From positions 2,105 to 14,522 of the forward strand of contig DNIT01000108.1 of NCBI GenBank assembly GCA_003489345.1: a DNA stretch of 12,418 bases, given 5' to 3'. The stretch is from Pelotomaculum sp. (lineage in GTDB: Bacteria > Bacillota > Desulfotomaculia > Desulfotomaculales > Pelotomaculaceae). Below, piece by piece: positions 1 to 7,244 of this stretch. Each line of letters starts with the position of its first letter. Positions within the stretch are counted from its first letter, which is position 1. The notes under the pieces were generated by a model. It saw only the letters and a list, made by a program, of their open reading frames with translations. It made no database searches and was not told the DNA's origin. The position numbers were made by a program, and so were the translations under genes.

Positions 1-155
1 AAGAATTAAAGCAGGGCCAGCAAAGATTAGAACAAGGCCAGAAGAAACTCCAGAAGGACGTTACCACCATCAAGAAGGAAGTTAGCGCCATTTGGGACGA
101 CATTAAACGTTTGGACAGTCGCCTTTCTGTTCAGGAGGAGAGGATTATCCGATAA
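1..155 (+). CDS. C-terminal end of a coiled-coil hypothetical protein (5' truncated by window)
   Basis: The frame whose first full codon is at base 3 is open for 50 codons and stops at TAA 153-155. The visible residues are very polar (Lys, Gln, Glu, Arg, Asp) and leucines/isoleucines recur with heptad-like spacing: ELKQGQQRLEQGQKKLQKD, then VTTIKKEVSAIWDDIKRLD, then RLSVQEERIIR. This is the pattern of a parallel coiled coil ending at the C-terminus. A strong intrinsic terminator follows about 55 bases after the stop, which supports this being a real 3' gene end. Small hypothetical proteins with such tails are common in Peptococcaceae and in phage-derived loci. I do not recognise the family, and the functional part lies outside the window. 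Confidence 0.6.
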   Translation, partial: ELKQGQQRLEQGQKKLQKDVTTIKKEVSAIWDDIKRLDSRLSVQEERIIR

Positions 156-208
156 AAGCACCCGGCTTCCCAGACCTCCATATGCCAGCACATATAAAAT
201 AGAAGAAG

Positions 209-231
209 GACAGGTTTAGGACCTGTCTTTT
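209..231 (+). terminator. Intrinsic terminator of the upstream coiled-coil gene
   Basis: A perfect 7-bp stem (GACAGGT at 209-215, ACCTGTC at 221-227) with a 5-base loop is followed immediately by TTTTCGTTTT. It lies 53 bases after the stop of the left-edge gene on the same strand. Confidence 0.85.
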
Positions 232-278
232 CGTTTTAGTTGGTTGTGTTTTTGCTTTTTTGGGTATCGTTTTACTAA

Positions 279-308
279 CTATCCCCAAATTATCCCCAGA
301 ACTACCCC
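279..308. repeat. Three iterations of a TATCCCC-like word at 11-12 base spacing
   Basis: TATCCCCA begins at 280 and again at 291, and the related TACCCC begins at 303. The roughly 11-base period places the words on about the same face of the helix. They lie downstream of the 3' end of tRNA-Thr, where integrase arm-binding sites or decayed att regions are often found. Nothing here proves binding by any protein; this is a short repeat only. Confidence 0.35.
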
Positions 309-314
309 GTAAAG

Positions 315-357
315 AGTAATGGCAAGCGATTCCATCCCTGGAACCCTTGCCATTACT
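315..357. repeat. 12-bp inverted repeat just downstream of tRNA-Thr
   Basis: AGTAATGGCAAG (315-326) and CTTGCCATTACT (346-357) are perfect complements. A second small stem, TTCCA/TGGAA (330-334/339-343), sits inside. The hairpin begins 8 bases past the encoded CCA of the minus-strand tRNA and probably helps define the 3' end of its precursor. No T-run follows on the minus strand (CTTTACGGGG), so it is not a classical terminator. Confidence 0.6.
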
Positions 358-365
358 GATTTTCT

Positions 366-440
366 TGGAGCCGATGGTCGGATTCGAACCGACGACCTGC
401 TCATTACGAGTGAGCTGCTCTACCCCTGAGCCACATCGGC
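366..440 (-). tRNA. tRNA-Thr (anticodon CGU), CCA encoded
   Basis: On the minus strand the cloverleaf is fully paired. The acceptor is GCCGATG/CATCGGC, the D stem GCTC/GAGC with loop AGGGGTA, and the anticodon stem GCTCA/TGAGC with loop CTCGTAA. The variable loop is AGGTC, and the T arm is GTCGG/CCGAC with loop TTCGAAT. The anticodon CGT reads the codon ACG. The discriminator is T (369) and CCA is encoded at 368-366. A sigma-A promoter precedes it (465-493). Because it reads only ACG, it is presumably a minor isoacceptor accompanying a UGU tRNA elsewhere. Confidence 0.97.
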
Positions 441-464
441 ACAATTCAATTACAAGCAAAGTTT

Positions 465-493
465 ATTGTACCTCAACAGGACTAAAAAGTCAA
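465..493 (-). promoter_or_regulatory. Sigma-A promoter of tRNA-Thr
   Basis: On the minus strand, -35 TTGACT (493-488), a 17-base spacer and -10 TACAAT (470-465). Transcription should start near 458, leaving a roughly 18-base 5' leader before the mature tRNA end at 440. Both boxes are one mismatch from consensus. Confidence 0.85.
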
Positions 494-526
494 TCCGGCC
501 TTATCTTCCCTGGCATAAGCCGGATT
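492..526. repeat. Strong hairpin (12 bp with one bulged C) upstream of the tRNA promoter
   Basis: AATCCGGCCTTAT (492-504) pairs with ATAAGCCGGATT (515-526), with one extra C in the left arm and a loop of about 10 bases. It overlaps the tRNA -35 box by two bases and is preceded by no gene on either strand. On the plus strand it is followed by ATCAACTCATAATCATTTTG, so there is no proper T-tract. It could be the relic of a terminator or a small repetitive palindrome. Confidence 0.5.
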
Positions 527-582
527 ATCAACTCATAATCATTTTGTGGTAAAAAGTTACATAATAATTTCTATTCTGGAAG

Positions 583-627
583 CCCCCGTTAGGTCATAGG
601 TATTTTTTAGCCAGATCAGCCGGGGGG
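583..627 (+). promoter_or_regulatory. Possible Shine-Dalgarno-sequestering stem in the leader of the L,D-transpeptidase gene
   Basis: CCCCCG (583-588) is perfectly complementary to CGGGGG (621-626), and the G-run 622-627 is the apparent ribosome binding site for the ATG at 636. The 32-base loop between them could fold further. If the stem forms, translation would be blocked. This is inferred from complementarity only; I recognise no known riboswitch here and no convincing promoter in 528-582. Confidence 0.3.
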
Positions 628-635
628 TGTTGTTC

Positions 636-1928
636 ATGCTCAGGCCAGTTGCAAGGTCGATATTTTTCATGTTGTCTATATTGCTGCTGTTCCAGCAGTC
701 AGCTCAGGCAGACTGTCGGTTGGTGATAAACAAGGGAACCAACCAACTGGCTTTTTACGAAAATGGCTACCTGGTGGATGTGTTTCCTGTGGCTACAGGT
801 CGTCTGTCCCAATATACCCCGGAAGGGGATTGGCAGGTCGTTGTCAAACTAATCTACCCTTCCTGGCGGCATCCCGATGGAGGTCCCACTATCCCGGGCG
901 GTATTCCCGAAAACCCGCTGGGGCCCCGCTGGCTGGGGTTGAATGCGCTTGGTACCGGGGGCTCAAGTTATGGGGTACACGGCACCAACAATCCCTATTC
1001 CATTGGGACTTACGCATCTGCCGGCTGTATCAGGATGTACAACAAGGATATCCTCTGGCTGTACGATAGGGTTCCCGTTGGAGCTGATGTAAAAATAATC
1101 AATAGCAACGAAGACCTGAACAGTTGGAAGGTATTCAGCAAGGTGCTGATAAACGGCGAGGAGCCTGATTTCGCGCCGCACCTCGGACCGATATGGGACG
1201 GAAGCAAAACCTGGCTGCCGATACGGCCGGCTGCCCAGGCCCTTGGCTACCGCATGTTTTGGGACGAATCCTGCAATACCTTGGAGCTGGCAAATATTGA
1301 CCGGGAAGTAGCACTCACCCTCGGCAGCCGGCAGATTAGCGTGAACAACAGCGTCTACGCAACAGAGGATGCGCCCTTCTTGTTAGAAGACACAACTTTT
1401 GTTCCGGATTATTTTTTTGAGCTCTATCTGGGAGCGGAACTTTTTCAAGACGCTGAAAATGGCGTCCTGTCGCTGCAGGCTCCGGCCGACCCCTGGGCTG
1501 GCCGGTTAACCAGGCACCAAATGACGGTAAATATAGACGGTAGAGCTATAAATTTGCCCGAGTCCCAACCCACCTTGAGCGATGGGAAGAATTTGCTAGT
1601 CCCTGTACGTCCGGTCTGCACTGCCGCCGGGGGTATCGTCAGGTGGAACGATCCGGCCCGTACCGTGGATGTCATGATGCGGGATAAGCGCGTGCAAATC
1701 CCTGCAAACGGTTCGCCGGCCCTGGTTAATGGAGCCATCACACAGGAACCAAGTGGCATTGAGATTGTTCGTGGCACTGCATACATTAGTTTGAAATTTC
1801 TTTCGGATATCTTCGGCTTTGTTACAGAAGCAAATGACGGTTCGCACGTGCTCAATATCTCCACTATCACAGCTCCGCCATCTTTTTTCAGGCCCGCTGG
1901 TTCAAGGCCGATTCCGTCTGCAGCCTAA
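636..1928 (+). CDS. Secreted L,D-transpeptidase (YkuD) with two copper amine oxidase-N-like domains
   Basis: Predicted 430-aa exported enzyme that would form or edit 3-3 cross-links in peptidoglycan. Residues 1-25 form a signal peptide (basic start, hydrophobic FFMLSILLLF core, cleavage after SAQA). The YkuD catalytic domain covers about 27-156 and shows the family signature: H115 in GVHGTNN, and C131 in SAGCIRM as nucleophile with its Arg. Two copper-amine-oxidase-N-like domains follow, about 165-285 and 290-410; in Firmicute exoproteins these are wall or surface modules and not oxidases. I chose ATG 636 because GGGGGGTG ends 8 bases before it; an in-frame GTG at 627 lies inside that binding site. 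The gene ends one base short of the convergent transporter's stop, with no terminator between. The enzyme class is confident; the exact substrate is not known. Confidence 0.9.
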   Translation: MLRPVARSIFFMLSILLLFQQSAQADCRLVINKGTNQLAFYENGYLVDVFPVATGRLSQYTPEGDWQVVVKLIYPSWRHPDGGPTIPGGIPENPLGPRWLGLNALGTGGSSYGVHGTNNPYSIGTYASAGCIRMYNKDILWLYDRVPVGADVKIINSNEDLNSWKVFSKVLINGEEPDFAPHLGPIWDGSKTWLPIRPAAQALGYRMFWDESCNTLELANIDREVALTLGSRQISVNNSVYATEDAPFLLEDTTFVPDYFFELYLGAELFQDAENGVLSLQAPADPWAGRLTRHQMTVNIDGRAINLPESQPTLSDGKNLLVPVRPVCTAAGGIVRWNDPARTVDVMMRDKRVQIPANGSPALVNGAITQEPSGIEIVRGTAYISLKFLSDIFGFVTEANDGSHVLNISTITAPPSFFRPAGSRPIPSAA

Positions 1929-1929
1929 A

Positions 1930-2919
1930 CTATTCCCGGCGCCACTGCCGTTTTTTATCGTCGGAGATAACTGCAATATGGGTGTAGGCAATCTCCCTGT
2001 ACTTGTCCTTGATCGCCTTATTAACAGATGAGCCGATGCTGTCACACTCGTTAAGCATGGTTTGTTCGTAGGCCTCAACCACCATTTCCAGGAGGTAGCT
2101 GTTTGGCCCCACACACATGGACCTGACATTGTGGACGTCAACCACACCTGGGATACTCATGACCAGGTTGCCTATGTCATTGATCAAACCGGGATCTGCC
2201 GACTCGCCTAAAATAGCGGCAGCATTCTCCCTGGCTGTTCCAATACCGATAAAGAATAATAACATACCGATCAAGATGGAAGCAGCCCCGTCAAAAACGA
2301 TGTTTCCGCTATAGTGGGCCAGCAGGATTGCGGTCCCGGCGATGAAAAGCCCCAATAGCGCCGCTGTGTCCTCCAGGAAAATAAAACGGGTTGAAGGAGT
2401 GGCTTTTTTAAGTGACGGGACTACCCTGGCCAGCATCCTCAAGCCTTGTGTTTGTTCTCCCGTCTCAGCGAGAATGGCCTTAATGGCCATGAAGCAGGAG
2501 TAGCACTCAAAGAGAATGCTCAGTCCTATAACCACAAGGCTTACACTGAGACGTTCCAAGGGCTCCGGATGGATAATCTTCACTATGCCGCCGTAAATCG
2601 AGAGCGCCCCCCCGATAAAGAGCATACCTAAGCTGGCGATAAAGCCCCAGAAGAAAACCCTCTTGCCGTAGCCGAACTGGTACCGTTCATTGCCCGGGCG
2701 CTTGGCCTGTTTAACCCCGATTAACAAGAAAAAGCCGTTGGCCCAGTCTCCCAGCGAATGTTTAAACTCGGCCATCATGGAGGCGCTGCCGCTCAAAACA
2801 GCCGCTACCAGCTTCATCACCGCGATAACCCCGTTGGCAATCAGGGCCGCCCGGATTGCTGATTCACTGTTGTGTCCCGTAATAATATCCCCCTTGCCAT
2901 AAAGCCCACAAGCATTCAC
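1930..2919 (-). CDS. Cation diffusion facilitator family transporter (ZNT9/SLC30A9-like)
   Basis: About 329 aa, a membrane antiporter expected to export Zn2+ or another divalent metal in exchange for protons. The N-terminal CDF block is clear: SESAIRAALIANGVIAVMKL (TM1), then GSASMMAEFKHSLGDWANGF (TM2), which includes the metal-binding H-x-x-x-D. The TM5 region reads FLEDTAALLGL, then FDGAASILIGM. The EDTAA variant, the HP-containing loop after TM4 and YQFGYGKRVFFW resemble the ZNT9-type branch and not the FieF type. The cytoplasmic tail (about 235-329) has the ferredoxin-like GVVDVHNVRSM pattern. The start is uncertain: GTG 2919 has no ribosome binding site and lies inside a palindrome. The only good one, AAGGGGGAT (2894-2886), is followed by ATT codons and no ATG, GTG or TTG. 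Which metal is carried cannot be read from the sequence. Confidence 0.9.
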   Translation of the reverse strand: MNACGLYGKGDIITGHNSESAIRAALIANGVIAVMKLVAAVLSGSASMMAEFKHSLGDWANGFFLLIGVKQAKRPGNERYQFGYGKRVFFWGFIASLGMLFIGGALSIYGGIVKIIHPEPLERLSVSLVVIGLSILFECYSCFMAIKAILAETGEQTQGLRMLARVVPSLKKATPSTRFIFLEDTAALLGLFIAGTAILLAHYSGNIVFDGAASILIGMLLFFIGIGTARENAAAILGESADPGLINDIGNLVMSIPGVVDVHNVRSMCVGPNSYLLEMVVEAYEQTMLNECDSIGSSVNKAIKDKYREIAYTHIAVISDDKKRQWRRE

Positions 2920-2926
2920 TTGTGGG
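2905..2926. repeat. Perfect 8-bp palindromic hairpin at the 5' end of the transporter gene
   Basis: CCCACAAG (2905-2912) and CTTGTGGG (2919-2926) are separated by CATTCA. The annotated GTG of the transporter (2919-2917) lies in it. Short GC-topped hairpins of this kind are typical of dispersed REP-like or IS200/IS605-derived elements, but one copy in one window cannot show that. Confidence 0.5.
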
Positions 2927-3013
2927 TTAGGCTATATGTGATTTTAATCGTACAACGGCGCGTCCGCACCGCACTAGGCAGCCTTTGTGTAAATGAATTC
3001 GCACCTGCATTTT

Positions 3014-3547
3014 TTAAGCGTTCTGTGTGTTTTCAAGGTTGTATCCCTCAAGTTTCAACAGATATTTTTTCATGTCGAGTCCCCCGCCGAACCCACCCAA
3101 TTTCCCTCCTGCAGCCAGTACCCGGTGGCAGGGGATGACCAGGGGAGTACGGTTGGCGCGCATCACTCCACCGACTGCCCTGGCGCCTTTGGGCAAACCG
3201 GCCTGCAGTGCGACCTGCCCGTAGGTACGCACCTCACCGGCAGGGATAGACCTTACCAGCTCAAGGACCCGCTTTTGAAAAGGAGTGTAGCCGGAAAAGT
3301 CTATGATCGTGCTAAATGCGACTTTTTCACCCGCAAAATACCGGAGTAGTTCCTCTTCCAGGGCTGCCGCCGGAGGTTGCGGGGACGAGGGTTCAGGCAG
3401 ACTGGACAGGCACTTGTTCAGCTCACCGGCCAGCGCCGCCATAGCTTCCCCGGGGCTCGGCTGCGGCAGCGCCAACGCTTGCAGCCCGATCCTGGACCAG
3501 GCCACCGCGATCCAGCCAGAGGGTGTTGAAAATAGTGACGTACGCAC
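3014..3547 (-). CDS. ogt: Methylated-DNA--protein-cysteine S-methyltransferase
   Basis: Suicide repair protein, about 177 aa, that moves the alkyl group from O6-alkylguanine in DNA to its own cysteine. The C-terminal domain is complete: FQKRVLELVRSIPAGEVRTY begins the helix-turn-helix domain, with TYGQVA after it. RAVGGVMRANR at 123-133 includes the Arg finger, and the active site PCHRV has the acceptor C140. GGFGGGLDMKKYLLKLEG closes the fold. The N-terminal domain is weakly conserved, as is normal. I place the start at GTG 3547 (MRTSLFSTPSGW), where GGAGGTG sits 8 bases upstream and the family N-terminus begins. Longer in-frame starts (ATG 3580, ATG 3571, TTG 3610) would add residues translated from ribosome-binding-like leader. 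The gene is monocistronic and divergent from the small membrane protein gene. Confidence 0.93.
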   Translation of the reverse strand: MRTSLFSTPSGWIAVAWSRIGLQALALPQPSPGEAMAALAGELNKCLSSLPEPSSPQPPAAALEEELLRYFAGEKVAFSTIIDFSGYTPFQKRVLELVRSIPAGEVRTYGQVALQAGLPKGARAVGGVMRANRTPLVIPCHRVLAAGGKLGGFGGGLDMKKYLLKLEGYNLENTQNA

Positions 3548-3594
3548 GAAGCTAACACCTCCATTGGACATGATGAACATCCTTAAAAGACCCC

Positions 3595-3623
3595 TTGTCC
3601 ACCTCCTCAAAACCGTATAATAT
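3595..3623 (+). promoter_or_regulatory. Probable promoter of the small membrane protein gene
   Basis: TTGTCC (3595-3600) serves as -35. Either TATAAT (3616-3621, 15-base spacer) or TAATAT (3618-3623, 17-base spacer) serves as -10. The -10 region ends about 21 bases before ATG 3644 and leaves room for the AGGGGGA binding site. It overlaps the leader of the divergent ogt gene. Confidence 0.55.
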
Positions 3624-3643
3624 TAACAAAAGGGGGACTTAAA

Positions 3644-4015
3644 ATGACCGAAAGCCGCTGGAACATCCGCCAGGTTTATCTCTATCTGGTCAGCTTCGCC
3701 ACCCTGATGATGCTGATCGTGGGTTCGGTACAGCTCATTATGGGAGTGGTAGATCTTGTCTATCCCGACCCGACCAAAGGTATGGGATACTATGATACCA
3801 AGATTCGTCTCAGTGACATGCAGCAGAAATATCCCAACCTAACCCAAGAAGAATTTGAAAAGCAGCTCCAGGAGGAAAAACAAGACCAGGAAGCCGCCTG
3901 GCGTTATCAACGAATCAGAAGATTCATCAACAGCCTGGCGCTGGTGGTGGTATCACTCCCGTTCTACCTCTATCACTGGCGAAAAATCCAGCGGGGTGTG
4001 GATATCCCTGCATGA
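3644..4015 (+). CDS. Small two-TM membrane protein of unknown function
   Basis: Predicted 123 aa. The ATG is preceded by AGGGGGACTTAAA, a good ribosome binding site. Residues about 10-38 (YLYLVSFATLMMLIVGSVQL and following) form the first membrane segment. About 39-92 form a charged extramembrane stretch with a possible amphipathic coiled coil (LTQEEFEKQLQEEKQDQEAA). The second segment, FINSLALVVVSLPFYLYHW, lies near 94-112 and is followed by a basic tail (RKIQRG). By the positive-inside rule both termini would be cytoplasmic and the acidic loop outside. I do not recognise a named family. Its neighbours (alkyltransferase behind it, intergenic repeats ahead) give no functional hint. The gene has its own promoter and is followed by a GC hairpin at 4135-4156. 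Confidence 0.75.
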   Translation: MTESRWNIRQVYLYLVSFATLMMLIVGSVQLIMGVVDLVYPDPTKGMGYYDTKIRLSDMQQKYPNLTQEEFEKQLQEEKQDQEAAWRYQRIRRFINSLALVVVSLPFYLYHWRKIQRGVDIPA

Positions 4016-4134
4016 TCCTATCATAACAAATTTTAGTTGATGAATAAACATGCCTTGAGTTGATACCTCATACCCATTCTAAAAAATTACTTTCCGATAA
4101 TGAAAGTTTACGTGTATCTTTGAAGAACCCAAAA

Positions 4135-4156
4135 GCCCCGCTCCAAAGAGCGGGGC
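4135..4156. terminator. GC-rich 9-bp hairpin, terminator-like
   Basis: GCCCCGCTC (4135-4143), loop CAAA, GAGCGGGGC (4148-4156), perfectly paired. A run of four A precedes it, so on the minus strand it ends in TTTT; on the plus strand the following bases are CTGGCCGTT. It lies 120 bases after the membrane-protein stop. GTTGATAC (4059-4066) and GTATCAAC (4174-4181) form an inverted pair around it. Confidence 0.6.
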
Positions 4157-4220
4157 CTGGCCGTTAAACCAGAGTATCAACAATAGCGCTTGTATTTGCC
4201 GAAGCGGTTACCGACATTGA

Positions 4221-4328
4221 ATTATTACATTTGTTGATGCCACCACAAAAAATGTTTATCGGCACGTGACCAAAACTAAAAAGAAAGAGGCTTCTCAAAA
4301 GTTCAGTGAGCTGATGAGAAACCTCTGA
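4221..4328 (+). pseudogene. C-terminal remnant of a tyrosine recombinase (phage-type integrase)
   Basis: Following an in-frame stop at 4218-4220, 35 codons are open to TGA 4326-4328. They read IITFVDATTKNVYRHVTKTK, then KKEASQKFSELMRNL. ATTKNVYRHVT matches the family pattern around the catalytic Tyr (STTxxxYxHVT), and the lysine-rich KKEAsxKFsxLM tail is the usual integrase C-terminus. Only this end is left: the upstream Arg/His catalytic boxes are absent, there is no start codon with a ribosome binding site, and the preceding 200 bases hold no recognisable integrase sequence in any frame. I infer a decayed integrated element. The match is short, so chance is not excluded. Confidence 0.5.
4287..4325. 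repeat. 11-bp inverted repeat covering the end of the integrase remnant
   Basis: GAGGCTTCTCA (4287-4297) pairs with TGAGAAACCTC (4315-4325) with one mismatch, and TCAG/CTGA (4303-4306/4311-4314) extends it inside the loop. It lies within the integrase-like reading frame and ends just before its stop, so it may have been the element's own terminator or a terminal repeat. Confidence 0.45.
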
Positions 4329-4369
4329 GTATAAATTTTACACGCCGTGATCATTTCGTAATTATAGAC

Positions 4370-4417
4370 AAGGGGCCGAGCATTCGGCCCCTTTATTTAT
4401 AAGGGCTTAAGGCCCTT
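4370..4417 (-). terminator. groESL transcription terminator region (two hairpins)
   Basis: Reading the minus strand past the groEL stop (TAA 4422-4420), the first stem is AAGGGC/GCCCTT (4417-4401). The second is a perfect 10-bp stem AAGGGGCCGA/TCGGCCCCTT with a 4-base loop (4393-4370). The bases beyond the second stem on the minus strand (GTCTATAATTACG) have only a weak T-tract, whereas on the plus strand it is followed by TATTTAT. The structure is therefore possibly bidirectional. Confidence 0.75.
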
Positions 4418-4419
4418 CG

Positions 4420-6060
<1,641 letters not shown>

Positions 6061-6084
6061 TTCATTTACCTCCTTATATGATCC

Positions 6085-6372
6085 TTACTCTATTACGCCG
6101 AGGATGTCGGCTTCGCGCATGATCAGATATTCAACGTCATCGATTTTCACTTCGTTGCCGGCGTACTTGGAGAAAAGGATTCTATCCCCGACCTTCAGGT
6201 CGATGGGAACCCTCTGGCCAGTTTCTAAAAGCCTGCCGCTACCTACCGCTATGACTTCACCTTCCTGGGGCTTTTCTTTTGCGGTGTCCGGAAGGACGAT
6301 ACCGCTTTTGGTCCTTTCCTCGGTGGGTGTTGCTTTTACAACTACCCGTTCGCCTAATGGTCTGATCAACAT
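6085..6372 (-). CDS. groES: Co-chaperonin GroES (HSP10)
   Basis: Predicted 95 aa, the heptameric lid of the GroEL chamber. It begins MLIRPLGERVVVKATPTEER, contains the mobile-loop segment TKSGIVLPDTAKEKPQEGEV near 21-40, and ends with DVEYLIMREADILGVIE. Length and motifs are canonical. ATG 6372 is preceded by AGGAGGGG with good spacing. It is the first gene of the groESL operon and has a 5' leader of about 60-65 bases that contains the CIRCE operator. Confidence 0.98.
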   Translation of the reverse strand: MLIRPLGERVVVKATPTEERTKSGIVLPDTAKEKPQEGEVIAVGSGRLLETGQRVPIDLKVGDRILFSKYAGNEVKIDDVEYLIMREADILGVIE

Positions 6373-6403
6373 ATACCCCTCCTTATGGTTGCTTCCTGTG
6401 TTG

Positions 6404-6430
6404 TTAGCACTCTATTTAGGCGAGTGCTAA
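6404..6430. promoter_or_regulatory. CIRCE operator (HrcA binding site)
   Basis: TTAGCACTC (6404-6412), nine bases, GAGTGCTAA (6422-6430). Both arms match the CIRCE consensus exactly. It sits between the -10 box and groES, the standard place for HrcA repression that is relieved on heat shock when GroEL becomes titrated. hrcA itself is not in the window. Confidence 0.97.
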
Positions 6431-6444
6431 TATCTACAGTAAAT

Positions 6445-6473
6445 ATAATATAGAATAAGAAAATCAAAAGCAA
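6445..6473 (-). promoter_or_regulatory. Sigma-A promoter of groESL
   Basis: On the minus strand, -35 TTGCTT (6473-6468), a 17-base spacer and -10 TATTAT (6450-6445). The -10 is 15 bases upstream of the CIRCE arm, so transcription would start at about 6438, just before the operator. No second heat-shock sigma promoter is evident. Confidence 0.8.
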
Positions 6474-6660
6474 ATAAAATCACCGCATAATTTTCCTCTT
6501 TTAGGGCAAAAAAAGGCATTTAGCGGATAATAGCTTTTATTTTCTAATCCTATCTCATTATTACCCCAATTTATCTAATATCTTTTTCCTGTCTAGAAAT
6601 ATTTTTCCACGGCAAGAACCATTCTATACAGGACAATCCAAAATTTTCTTACCGGTAGTA
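6474..6660. other. AT-rich spacer between mog and the groESL promoter
   Basis: I find no ORF, no convincing hairpin terminator for the upstream mog gene and no repeat. The stretch is conspicuously AT-rich compared with the coding sequence on both sides and may act as an UP-element-like region for groESL. Without a visible terminator, mog transcripts may run on into groESL. Confidence 0.4.
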
Positions 6661-7149
6661 CTAACCTACACCGCACTCACCGCCGCGGCCGGTCAAGATT
6701 TCCAGGGCATGGGGCAGCGCCGGCAGGATGACCTCCAGACATTCGCGCACTCCTTTGACGCTGCCGGGCAGGTTAATAATCAGGGTGTTTTTGCGTACCC
6801 CTGCCACTGCCCTGGTTAGCATGGCGCGGTTGGTCTTCTTCATGCTCTCCGCCCGCATGGCCTCGGGTAAACCCGGCACCTCGCGCTCGATCACGGCCAG
6901 GGTGGCTTCAGGTGTATTGTCCCGCTGGCTTAACCCTGTGCCGCCGGTAGTCAGGATCAGTTCTACCTTCTCCCGGTCGGACATGTTGACCATCGCCTCT
7001 TTTAGGGCGTCAATGTCGTCCGGCAGTATTTTATAACTGACTACATGGCCCACTATTCCAACCATCTCACGGATGACCGGGCCGCTCTCATCCGTCCGCT
7101 CGCCGCGGGAGCCTTTATCACTAACCGTAATAATCCCAATTTTGTACAT
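6661..7149 (-). CDS. mog: Molybdopterin adenylyltransferase (MogA/MoaB family)
   Basis: Predicted 162 aa, a cytosolic enzyme that adenylates molybdopterin before molybdate insertion in molybdenum cofactor synthesis. The family core is complete: IGIITVSDKGSRGERTDESG at 4-23, TTGGTGLSQRDNTPEAT at 67-83 (the nucleotide/MPT-binding loop with its Asp) and LPGSVKGVRE at 127-136. The length equals that of single-domain MoaB/MogA proteins; there is no fusion to MoeA. ATG 7149 is preceded by GGGAGGGTG with 4 bases between. It lies 163 bases downstream of moaC on the same strand, with no promoter or terminator seen between them. MogA and MoaB are not separable by sequence reading alone, but MoaB in Firmicutes is thought to do this job. 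Confidence 0.92.
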   Translation of the reverse strand: MYKIGIITVSDKGSRGERTDESGPVIREMVGIVGHVVSYKILPDDIDALKEAMVNMSDREKVELILTTGGTGLSQRDNTPEATLAVIEREVPGLPEAMRAESMKKTNRAMLTRAVAGVRKNTLIINLPGSVKGVRECLEVILPALPHALEILTGRGGECGVG

Positions 7150-7179
7150 CTTTCACCCTCCCAATCGTTATCATTTCAG

Positions 7180-7201
7180 GATAGCCGCAAATGCTGCTAT
7201 C
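7180..7201. other. Small hairpin in the moaC-mog spacer
   Basis: GATAGC (7180-7185) and GCTATC (7196-7201) form a 6-bp stem around a 10-base loop, about 30 bases upstream of the mog start. No T-tract follows, so it is not a terminator. It may shape mRNA processing between the two genes, or mean nothing. Confidence 0.3.
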
Positions 7202-7244
7202 GAAGGGTAACATTCCTAGAAGCCTTGGCAATATGCGTTGGATT

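Noticed and set aside
145..459. 104-codon open frame on the minus strand
   Set aside because: It runs straight through tRNA-Thr, the palindrome and the terminator region; the residues simply translate these. No ribosome binding site.
3548..3610. Ogt start at TTG 3610
   Set aside because: The TTG is the start of a purine-rich AGGAGGTGG motif with nothing like a ribosome binding site before it, and the added residues are not family sequence.
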